A stretch of DNA of 64,000 nt from assembly GCF_905147045.1 (NCBI RefSeq), contig NC_065895.1, forward strand, positions 3,601,001-3,665,000. The letters run 5' to 3'. The position numbers and the translations under genes were made by a program. Positions within the stretch are counted from its first letter, which is position 1. Every line of letters starts with the position of its first letter. The DNA is from Nymphalis io (Eukaryota > Arthropoda > Insecta > Lepidoptera > Nymphalidae). The notes under the pieces are model-generated. The model had not been told where the DNA came from. It saw only the letters and a list, made by a program, of their open reading frames with translations, and made no database searches. Below are positions 23,429 to 35,164 of the stretch, one piece after another.

Positions 23429-24236
23429 CTTTATTATTAAAATCGTAATTTCATTTTACTCTATAGAATGTTAATATAATGTACGAAACAGTTTGAAAAG
23501 TTAGGATTTGAGGCCGTTTTCTCGTTTAATTTGACAATGACACATTAAACTTTGTTTGACGTATTCTAGCTATGTACCGCCAACAGAATAAAATAAGCTA
23601 GTTTATCAGCTGTGAGACCAAAGAATAAGACGGACGAAACTGAGGGCGTAGGGCTTAAAATATGTTAAGCCCTGATAGTAACAATTAATATATACATTAA
23701 TTTAAATAATTAAAAAGTAAATACTAGTAAATGCTATGAATTTAGTTATCGGTAAGTTATTCGGGAGCAGATCTAATCCTTTATTGACTAACATATAACA
23801 AAAAAACTCGAGTATTGTATAGCAATCATTTAGGGAACAAATATAATGTTTAACTTATCGCATCAAGCGTGCGCAATAAACCTATCACTTAATTTGGCTC
23901 TACGCGCTTCGCTTATCTATTTTTTTGGTCTGATCGTGAGCCCTAAGAGAATGTTTAGAAATTTTGTGATATGATCATTGACCATTCGCATTAAGCTTAA
24001 GCTTGGTAGGTACAAATGTGCCGTATACCACAAATTAAATATCAGAAAAAATTAATAATCCGCACTGATCCCACGTCTGCTAAAAATATTCAAGGTTTTT
24101 ATTACACTTTTCTCGTAAATCATGAGTGTCAAAAGTTCTTGTAAAAGTCTATTTGAATAGAAAATACTTTGATTTTGATTTGATTTAAGAGTTATCATAA
24201 AAATAGATTACACAAAAATAGTAAATAAGTTAAGAA
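23429..24236. other. Intergenic, with possible MITE and a LINE 3' scrap
   Basis: TTGACAATGACA at 23530-23541 lies about 100 bases upstream of the small basic gene. Imperfect inverted ends containing GACCAAA and GCGTAG bound 23617-23937 and may mark an old MITE. At about 24140-24186, AAAGTCTATTTGAATAG followed by TTTGATT-type repeats resembles the 3' end of a non-LTR element on the plus strand. No cellular gene is seen. Confidence 0.35.
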
Positions 24237-26870
24237 TTTTTATTTTATTTTTTTATTTTTTTTATTATATCTGGGAAACAAACAGTACACGCCACATATA
24301 CTACACAACAAATTAACTCGATCACACACCAATCAAGTTTCCACTCAAAACTAATTCATGTATGACAGTAAACAAGCAATTTTGTAAATTACAAATAATA
24401 ATTATTAAGATTCAAACAGTTAACAACAGCAAAACAATATTATATAATAAAAATTAAATAGATAAAATAAAAACATTGACTAAGTTAAATGCACACAAAC
24501 TCTTTTTTTAAATGTATTGAGCGTACAAGAAAACATGTCCAAGGCAATAAACTTCCTATTGTAGCTCTTACAAGAGCAACATATAAATTCATTTTGAGCA
24601 TAATTGGTTCGAGTGGAGGGTAAGTGGAATAAAGCACTATTGCGTGTGTTCACTTTTTTACATCTAAAGTGAATTTTGCTTAAATTACATCTAAAATGAA
24701 TTTTGCTTATGGACTATCATTCAAGTTATGAATTATTTTAAATAAAAAACTTTGATCTCGCATTGTACGACGATCCAGTAAGGAAATCATTTTAGGTGGA
24801 TTACGATTTAGAGTGAAACATTTAGAATTAAGATATTTAACAAATTTATGTTGAATTTTTTCTATTGTATCAATATAAGTTTTATGTTGTGGATTCCAGA
24901 CTACAGAACCATATTCCAGCAATGAACGGACAAAGCAATTATATAAAAGGACAAAGGTTGTGTCATTTTTAAAATCCTTACTAACCCTGAGTATAAAGCC
25001 AAGCATTCGAAATGCCTTGGCAACTATATAATCTATATGGAATTTAAATGTTAATTTGCTGTCTAGGTATATCCCCAAGTCTCTCACCTCAATTACTCGG
25101 GTAATATTGCCATTATTCAGTATATAATTAAAAGTTATTGGATTTGACTTTTGTGTAAAAGAAATAATGCAAAATTTCTTAATATTTAAGTTCAGTGAGT
25201 TTTCGTTACAATAGTTACACAACTTATATAGATCCTTCCTTCCTCGGATCCTTCGAATCCTTCGGATTGTAGCCTTTTGCAAAATGATACTTTAAAGATT
25301 ATCATATCATCAGCATACAACGGTATAGATGTATGATCAAAAATTTTATGAATATCATTTACAAAAATATTAAACAATAACGGACCGAGGTGAGAGCCCT
25401 GAGGTACACCAGAAGAAACTGGAACAAAAGAAGAACAGAAGCCCTTGATCGTCACCGCTTGACTTCTGTTGCGAAGGTATGAGGACAACCAACGAAGCAG
25501 GTCGCCATGTATACCAACTTGCTCTAGTTTATGCAATAAGATTGTATGAGATATTTTGTCAAAAGCCTTAGAGTAGTCAGTATACACAACGACAACCTGA
25601 TAGCCCCTATCCATAGCCATGGCAACATGATGTGTCAACTCACAAACATTTGTCTCAGTAGATCTTCTATTCACAAAACCATGTTGTTCATTAATCAATG
25701 TACCCCTCACGAAGGGAAAGATGCTGTCATAGATAATTTTCTCAAATAATTTTACAATTGTGCACAATTTGGATATTGGCCTATAGTTCTGAACGTTATG
25801 TTTATCTCCAGATTTATAGATGGGAATAACGAATGATCTCTTCCAAATTTCCGGAATTTCACCGCTACGTAGTGATTTTTTAAACAGAATAAAAATTGGA
25901 TAAGCAAGTGATCTGTAACAAAGTTTTAGAAATATAGGTGGGATTTCATCAGGGCCATATCCCTTATTAAGATCCAACCTTTGCAGGTACTTTTCAACGG
26001 TGGCTACAGACAGTTCTATATGTCCAATATCCAAATTACTATTGCTACCAGAAGAAAATTTAAGTGTTGGAGAGGCGGCTGGCTTTTCATAAACGGATTG
26101 AAAATAATCATTAAAAAGTGAGCATACATCTCTCCCCCCACAAGCAGTACGATTCTTTAAAAATAGATTATTAGGTAGACCAAAAGATGATTTCTTAGAT
26201 TTTTTTACAAATGACCAAAAATATTTACTATTACTGCGTATTTTTAACTCAGCTTTATAAATATAATAATCATAACATCTGATTTGCTCTAATTTTTGGC
26301 GGTCTCTTAGTATACTAAATGAGTCGTAGTCAGTTAACCTTTTATATATCTTCCATTTTCGATGATATTTCAATTTTTCTGAAATGATTTTTATCAAGGC
26401 CCTCGAGTACCAACACGGGTAGTTTTCGACATACTTAATAACTTTGACACCGACATGATTAGAAATTATCGAATTGATGACATTATAGAATGTATCAACT
26501 GCATGAGAAATTTCACATTCATGAAGTGTATCATACCAATTCACTTGAGCCAAAGCGTCATTGATAGCATCGTAGTTAGCATGACGAAACAAACGTATTG
26601 TACGTTGCGATGATTGTAAAGGGAGATGAGATGTGTCTGTGGTGACCTGAATCTGCAATGCAGGGTGATGGTCGTCTTCTACTACCAAAGGAAAGAGACA
26701 TCGATTGACTATACAATCAGAGTTGCCTATTATTAAGTCAAGGAACCTGCTATTACAATTAGGAATTGAATTGTATTGCTTAAATTCAGTAAAATTTAGA
26801 AAATTACAGAAGGAATTAATTAAATGATTATCACTTTGCCAATTTACAATATTCATATAATTCCCGTTAC
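24237..26870 (-). mobile_element. 5'-truncated Jockey-like non-LTR retrotransposon, frameshifted
   Basis: The minus strand starts inside the C-terminal part of an APE-type endonuclease (FLDLIIGNS, then DDHHPALQIQV, the usual S/D-DH position). It runs into a reverse transcriptase with KGYGPDEIPP, NYRPIS, VVVVYTDYSKAFDKI (motif A), SSGVPQGSHLGPLLF (motif B) and YADDM (motif C). After YADD the frame is lost near 25282. The C-terminal RT region continues in another frame (NSLNLNIKKF, DLGIYLDSKLTF, RSLLEYGSVVWNP) to a stop at 24707. The 3' UTR extends to a T-rich tract at about 24237-24272, the complement of an A-tail. ORF1 and most of the endonuclease are absent, so it is a dead, 5'-truncated copy. 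Confidence 0.88.
24660..24709. repeat. 27-bp tandem duplication in the retrotransposon 3' region
   Basis: Two adjacent units, 24660-24686 and 24687-24709, share ACATCTAAARTGAATTTTGC and differ at one position. They lie immediately after the retrotransposon stop codon. Short 3' UTR repeats are common in non-LTR elements. Confidence 0.75.
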
Positions 26871-28458
26871 ATGTCCAAATCGCCGCAGAAATGTTATTAT
26901 TTGTTTTATATAAGAATCATCATTTGAAACATAAAATGCACAAATATTTACACTCGTAACTGAAACAGTTTACTGGAATTGTAATTTGTAATATTTTATG
27001 GGAATTTACTAGAGATATCAGCCAACAAATAATGATTGATGATGTTAAGCCTTTTCTAAATCTAAAATGGGATGTATTGAATTATATTAATTTGTTATTA
27101 CTGAACAATATCATTATTTTTAAAATGCAATTATAATCGTTCTAGTAATAATGTACTGAGTAACGGTGTTTTATTCGGTAATCGATGAAATTTAATTACA
27201 ACATAATTACAATATAAAACAGTTTACTCCATAGTAATTATTTTTAAATATTTATCAAATCAGATGATTTTCAAATAATACAAATATGTAGGTATCTAAT
27301 AAAAACCCTAATAAAGACTGAGTTTTTTTAATTAATGGCTGTTTGACATTTGATGATTTTATTTACTTACCTACTCGTTCGTATTTATGTCTAGCTATAG
27401 GTACTTACTACAAGGAGGAAATTGTATTGTAACTAAGGTATGTTGCCTTAAGTAGGTATAAAATATTTGATATTTTTCAATCACATACACGTCAAGAATA
27501 TTCTTATGTCCTTGTTTTATTCTAACTTTTGTAATTGTATTGTAAAAGTAAACGAAGCTGTGTTTCTAGCAAACCATCTGTGAATACTGAACATGCTTGT
27601 AGCGATCAAGCAGCACGGACAAAACTGTCGTATTTGATTTCGGTTTTATAGTAACAATGTCACCAGTGTTTCCTCATCGGAATTCAATGAATTGATACTT
27701 AATAAATGATGACTGTATGTTTTTAAACGGATCGCACGATATGTGCTCGATGGATTCAACCAACGATAATTTGTGCATGCAGGACTTGCTAAAGTCGCGT
27801 AATAGGTATTTATGTTTGCCAAACGCCTCACTTGTGATAACGCTCTGTAACGTATTAAATGGAACTCGATTACAAACAATACAAACCTTTGTAGTCAAGT
27901 TAACGTTTAAATTTTTTTTGCCAAAATCTTTAAAATGAAAGTGGGAGTTCTTCAGTTTCAAATAAAACATTAGTTCTTTTATAACGATTTATTGTACAAA
28001 ACAATAATACATTAAAATGTACAGGTATGTTTAAAATTTGGACACTTTTAGGTCCCAAACTCTGGATAATATTGTATATCCTTCCCTTACAGACACCATA
28101 TTGCTCGTCGAGGCGTCAGCACTAAATAGAAATATCGGCTCTATATAAGCAAACTAGATAAAGAGAATAAAATATAACAATAAATAATAGCACGCTGTCA
28201 ACTTAAGTACACATAGTCTATCGCACTGCTTCTGTCGACGGGCACCATGTAGTCTTCAATAGAACAACGTAATAACAAATCGAATAAACCTCCTAAGTAT
28301 AGTTATGTATATACACATTATGAACATGTCCTCTCCGAGAGCCTACAGCGACACGAGCACGCCCACGGACTCACGGCCACAGCCGAGCGTACTATAGAGA
28401 GACGAGAGCGGTAGAAGTAGCAGAGAGAAGCGGATGAGGAACTATGAATCGGTGGCGT
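26871..28458. other. Intergenic plus 3' UTR of the short SERCA isoform
   Basis: The minus-strand 3' UTR of the short SERCA isoform should occupy roughly 28458-27970. A minus-strand AATAAA (TTTATT on plus) near 27983-27989 is a plausible polyadenylation signal. A 98-codon minus-strand frame at 27970-27674 has no recognisable domain and is not called as a gene. The remainder is AT-rich and featureless. Confidence 0.4.
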
Positions 28459-28487
28459 TTACCACTTGTCAATGACCACCTCGTTCG
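28459..28487 (-). CDS. SERCA: SERCA alternative terminal exon (short C-terminus)
   Basis: After donor GACG|GTGAGA at 30852/30851, the acceptor TTTTACAG before 28487 completes an alanine codon. It adds NEVVIDKW and a stop at 28461-28459. The result, 1002 residues, equals the shorter Drosophila SERCA length as I recall it. The intron is about 2.36 kb and contains the entire extra coding tail and 3' UTR of the long form. Confidence 0.8.
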
Positions 28488-31400
28488 CTGTAAAACAACG
28501 TTAGCGTTAGTACGATGCGCTCGAGCGAGTTCCGTAGTCCGAACTTACGAGGTCTTTATGCAGAGATCACAACCGTGTCGTAGTTACTAAATGTGTAGTT
28601 TCACTGCGGGATCACAACAAACAATGAATGTTCAAGGAATATGTGCGTGCAGTGCGCTGCGGCGGCGTCCCGGCGCTTACAACTTCCACGTCGGCTCGGC
28701 TGGGGGCAGACAACACCGCGTTAGTGCATGCGAGCCACTGGCCGGTCCCGCCGCGCCAGTGACAGGGATTGGGAGAAAGTTTTGCAAATACATTACGACG
28801 GAACCAATTATTAATTTACTTACAACAAATTTTATATTTATAAATTTAATTGCAATGAATAAATAAATACTAAACCGTAACATTGTGTTGCCACGTACAC
28901 TTCAATAAAATTAAATTTTTGATATAGATTTTGATACAATATTTTAGCCAATAGCAATTTAACATAGAAGCTTGCAAAACTATTTAAGTCTGTTAGCAGG
29001 AAAACAAAAAAAAAACTCATGTTAGTGTGCGTCAACGAGGAACACGTAACCTGTTGTAAAAAATGTAATGGCACGAGTGCAATTTTTGGATAGTTATGAT
29101 TGAAAATCTAACAGGTCGAGGTGGTGGGGGTTGTAGAGGGCTCTATAAATCAATGTAGGAAAAGAATAATAATTCCAATGTTTTAAATTATTTAAAATGT
29201 GTATATTTTAGTTATCTGCAACATTTTAGTACATAGTTATTTATATTTTTATAAATAATAGTCGGAAAGGTTTGGGATTCACAACAAATTTTTGAGCATG
29301 CCCTCAATTGTGCAGTGTTGAATATATGTAGTTGATTATAAATTGCCTCGTTTATTTAAATTCCGTAACTTATTTAAGATTTTCCATAGATACCTGAAAA
29401 TACATTAACAACAATCGAAATGTAATTTAAAGTCAAAACAAACAGTATTATTAAAAAAAAATATCATGCGATGCATTCATGCAGGATTTTTATTTCACAA
29501 TTTTATTCATTACAAACTTACGAATGTCCAGAAACTAAATCTTAAAATATAAAACATTAAAAGACTTCACAATTTTGTAAAACTTAAATTATGTTCCAAT
29601 ATTGAGAAGTTGAACTAAAACCAAATCACACGAAATGGCCATGAAATCCTTAAATTTAATCTAAAATTTATCACCAAAACCAATCAAGTTATTATCGTTA
29701 CTAACTATTCTTTAATATTTTGACAATATTGCTTTATTATTATTTTAAAAATTAATAACATTCGATGTTTACAAAACAATTAATACGTTCTTAATTATTT
29801 TGTAAACATCGAATGTTATAGAGTTCACAGTGAGGCTCCAGCTGAGAAGATCACAATATCAACTAATGAAGTTTCCAATATTTTTTAGCGCATGAAGACA
29901 CATTCATAAATTTGTTAATATTATTAGCAGTTGCAAAAAAAAAAAAACGTATGAAACAGTAGCATAATGCTAACTGCAAACATGTGGAGTCTAAAGTATT
30001 TGAAATGCGTCAGAGTAGTATAAAGCAACCACAAGTAAGAGGGAAGTGGAAAGTTCCCTTTTAACGAGAACACTTGTCGAAATAACGACGTCCTAACAAT
30101 ACACTTACAATAAATTAATCTAAGCTAACAATGCACATTACTAGATAATGTAATTTTCATACAATATGTCTGCCGTCCGAGGACGAGGTAGTGAGCAATG
30201 TGCGAGTATACTCTCAACTTATCGACGGAGTTCATTCCAAATAACTAATTTATACAAAATTTACCACTGAATCCAAATATACTAACTTACAACTTAGTAA
30301 ATTCTCATAAAACCATAAAAATTTGGTGTTTCAAAATTTCGGTTGGAGTCGTCACAGCCACTGACTCGTAAACAACTATCGCATAATTTTCGTATGTATA
30401 CAAAACGAAACGTGTACCAGTTCGAGACTCCGAGGGGTTACTATTGTAGAATGAATTATTGTCTCGCACATGCAAAATGCAAACACACGAGCGCCTCCCG
30501 CGAGCTGCCGCCGGGGTTCCGCTCGTTCGGGCTCGGGTTAGCACACACGGTTAGGCTGTGGTGAGCTCGAGCTCATAGTCCGTAGGGTTCCACAGGGGAC
30601 CGCGCTACCCACTCTCCAGCTCGGTATTTCTACTGCGCTGTGAACGGACATTACTGCAGCCGTCGAGTCTAGAGGGTGGGTAGCGCGGAGTTCGATGGGA
30701 GGGTATTAGGTGTGAATCAAACGGGGTGGCACGATACGCGAGGGCGGGCCGACTTATAGGGGTCCGTATATGATGATGCCAAAGAAGACGGCCCACATGA
30801 GCACAATCCATTGCATGCCGTCGAGCCAGTGGACCAGGGAGTTCCTCTCACCGTCGGAGATCTTGCGCGCGATGAACTTCAACACCTCGTCGAGGAGTAC
30901 GACGGGTATTGAGAACTTCATCACCGTCACCCACTCGTCAACCGACAGAGGCGTTACTTGGAACACGGCCTGCGGACACATCGTACACATACACGCATAA
31001 GACATGTACATACATTTACTATTTAAATTTCCAGAACCAAATGATCCATAAAAACGAACTTACCGACAGGACCTCTACATATAGGATGACGAAGTGGAGG
31101 GTGAAAGATAGTGCCATGGAGCCGACGAGCCACATGTTGGACCAGGGTGGCATGGAGACGAGGGACTGGTTCTCAGATAAACTGTTCATAGCGTTCAACA
31201 TCTCAATGGTTACAAGTACAGAGAGAGCCATCGTCATTGGATGAGGGTCAGTGAAGATCTTGCAGTCGATGCCCTGGAATTAAATAATTTGTTAGAGGCG
31301 ATGTCTTATTTGATTTGAGAATGTCTATTGTATGTCGAAAACAAAAGAATACCTTGAAGTCGTCGCCGCCACCGAGACATTGCAAGTGATGGGTGAGTTG

Positions 31401-34400
31401 CCAGTAGGTCATTCCAGGTCCGTAGGGCGAATACATGAACCACCAAGAAGCAGCACCGACTGTGGCCATACCGACGTAGCCACCGATGGCCATGTATCTT
31501 TTTGGAACAAAATAAGTAGTAACATAATTTATTTAAAAAAAAAAAACTTTTAGAGAACAACTGCAAACTTTCAACATTTTACTTTATAATAAAATTTCAA
31601 GCAAACCTGAAGAATAGCCATCCGGAAATAAGACCTTCATCAGCTTTGCGAGGTGGTTTGTCCATGATGTCCAAGTCAGGTGGGTTGAAACCGAGGGCGG
31701 TGGCGGGGAGACCGTCAGTAACCAAGTTGACCCACAACAGTTGTACGGGGATCAGGGCTTCAGGCAGACCAAGGGCGGCAGTCAAGAAGATAGATACGAC
31801 TTCACCGATGTTTGAAGAGATGAGGTAACGGATGAATTGTTTCATGTTGTTGTAGATGGCACGACCTGCAACCGTATATCATGTTTATAACCTTGACTTG
31901 AAAAAAAAAAACAGTAATCCATAAACACGCAAGTAAGAATGTTTATAAACTGACCTTCTTCAACAGCAGCTACGATAGAAGAGAAGTTGTCGTCAGCCAA
32001 CACCATCTCAGCGGCAGATTTAGCTACGGCTGTTCCTGAACCCATGGCGATACCAATTTCGGCCTTCTTCAGAGCTGGAGCGTCGTTCACACCGTCACCA
32101 GTCTGTAGTAAATTGAATAAGTCTTTAAAACCGTTTCTATAACCTTTTTCATTTGTATTCAATTGAAATTTAAATTATCGAACATTTTATTTAGATTTCT
32201 CTTACATAAGGATTTCGCTATTGTTATTGTATCTTTCAATTTAGACATGATATTTCAAAGTGCTACAGTTTATAAACAGCACCGTCTGACTAACATAAAC
32301 ATTACATTTCGGAAAGCATTCCCAATACTACTATTGTAAACATCGAATAACGCTTATTCGCTACACTAGTTATGAAGATATTGTTTTAAGAGTAATAAAC
32401 AGTTCAAGATCATATGATAATAAGTTTCTCGTATTAATATTTAGAAAATATCTGTACAATAAAATTAGCATAATGTTGAGCAATATTATTTACTATTTAA
32501 ACGAATTAAATTATTTGCCGACTAACCATAGCAGAGATTTCGTTCATGCTTTGCAAGTATTCAACAATCTTGGACTTATGGGCGGGCTCCACTCGGGAGA
32601 AGAGACGAGCCTTGGCGCAGGCAGCGCGTTGCTCAGCAACGGGGAGATCGTCGAATTCGCGACCAGAGTATGATTTGCCAGTTGTGTCTTCATCTTCTCC
32701 GAATACACCAATACGCCTTAAATTATAACGAGGAATTATACACATAGAAATACATATTATTATTTACGATTATATACAAAAAAGTATAATGAATATACCT
32801 GCAAATAGCTTCAGCGGTAGCCTTGTTGTCGCCAGTGATGACAATTACACGGATACCAGCGGCACGGCAACGAACGATGGAGTCGAATACTTCCTTACGA
32901 GGGGGATCCAACATACCAACAACACCAACGAAAGTTAGGTTGACTTCGTATGTGAAGAATTTGGTTGAGTCACCGAGGTCCATTTCATCGGGTTTCATTG
33001 GGTTATCAGCGGTGGCCAGGGCTAAGCAACGTAAGGTGTCACGGCCAGTACCATATTGGCGAGTAAGTTCCAAGATGCGGTTCTTAAGGGTGGAGCTGAG
33101 AGGTACTTTAGCAGTTCCAACACGAGCGTGGCTACAACGTTCCAACACACCTTCGGGGGCACCCTTAACGAACAGTTTAGGACCAGTGCCAAGGCGAGAA
33201 GGTTTAAGGGGAACACAGTAGGTAGACATAGATTTTCTGTCACGAGAGAATTCAAGTGTGAACTCTTTCTTCCATTTGGTTTCAATTTCCTGGCGGACAA
33301 CAATAGCGGCTGAGCGGCGGTCGAGGCCGGTCTTTGGTACATTGAACGGATTCATCTTCTCAGCAAGAACGATAAGAGCGGTTTCAGTAGCTTCACCAAC
33401 TTTTTCGAAAGCTTGTTTGAATTCGTTAAAATCAATGGCAGAGTCGTTGCACATAACGCAAATAGTACTTAATTCATGCAGGGCGTCGAATTCCGCAGCC
33501 TTAACTTTTTGTCCCTTCAAATAGACATCACCAAGGGGTTCGTATGTGGAGCCTGTGATTTCGAATTCCAGGAAGTTGCTGTCGCCACCTTCAATCTTTT
33601 CAAAGATGAACATACGTGAAACAGACATTTGGTTAGTGGTCAAAGTACCGGTCTTGTCAGAGCAAATAACGGAAGTACAACCAAGAGTTTCGACGGATGG
33701 GAGAGACCTGACAATGGCGTTCTTTTTTGCCATCCTCCTGGTACCAAGCGCAAGACAAGTGGTAATGACAGCGGGTAAACCTTCTGGTATGGCAGCAACA
33801 GCCAAAGCAACGGCAATTTTGAAGTAGTATACGGCTCCCTTAATCCAGCTTCCACCATGAGCGGGGTCGTTAAAGTGGCCAATGTTGATGGCCCATACGG
33901 CAACACAGATGACGGAGATGACCTTAGATAACTGCTCACCGAATTCATCAAGTTTTTGTTGTAAAGGTGTCTTTATTTCTTCAGTCTCAGACATTTCAGT
34001 ACGGATTTTACCAATGGCAGTATTGAGACCAGTGCCGATGACAATACCGCGAGCTTTGCCAGCGGCTACGTTAGTACCGGAGAACAGGATGTTCTTTTTG
34101 TCCTGGTTTACAGCGCGAGGGTCAGGAATGGCATCAGTGTGCTTGATTACAGACACAGATTCACCAGTCAGGATAGACTGGTCAATACGAATGGTGGTAG
34201 AGTAAATTTTAATCAGGCGGATATCGGCGGGAATCTTGTCTCCGACAGATACCTCGACGATGTCACCGGGCACAATCTCTTTAGCTCTAATTTTTTGAAC
34301 GCCAGATTTGTCTCCTCTTACTACTTTACCCATTTCGGGTTCGTATTCTTTTAAAGCTTCGATAGCGGATTCTGCATTTCTTTCCTGTGGCAAATTATAA

Positions 34401-35098
34401 GATTAGTTATACACTTTTTACAATAAAAATAACATAAATCGGTTTAGTAAAATTTACTTTACCTGCCATACTCCTACTACGGCGTTAGCGATAAGAATTA
34501 GTAAAATAACAAAAGGTTCCACGAAAGCGGAGAATGCATCTTCGTGTTCTTCAAATAAAGCTAATACCTGCAAATAAATATATTGTTTTTTATGAAGTGA
34601 CTGATAAAAAAACAATATTATTATACTTTCTTTTTATACTTACGAAAGAAATAATGGCGGCTAACAGCAAAATCTTGACTAACAGGTCATCGAATTGCTC
34701 CAGCACTAACTGCCATATACTCTTGCCTATGAATAAATGAGTTATTTAGATGAATTCTCCACGTGAAAAAGAATTTTAAGTGGGATTTCTGGATGCAAGA
34801 TATTGATTGAAGGTAGAACGAAAACCAGGTCGAGATACCGAGACGTTTAGTATACACTATTAGAGTAGAGTATACAGCAAGATTGATCTAAATATTTAGA
34901 CGATGCTGTATGAGTTTTAAATAATCTCGAAGTACAAAAATCTGACAATAATATCTCAAAATTATATTTATACTTATTACAAAGTCAAACCTTTGTACTA
35001 ACCAGGCCATGAAGCCAATGAGAGAAAAAAAGACAATGACATACATTTATATGAAGTTAAAAAAGGTAGCCATTCTATTATTATAATCGATATATATT

Positions 35099-35164
<66 letters not shown>

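Noticed and set aside
32823..34354. Several plus-strand frames opposite SERCA exons
   Set aside because: Antisense shadows of the long SERCA exon 5; no independent domain or splice support.
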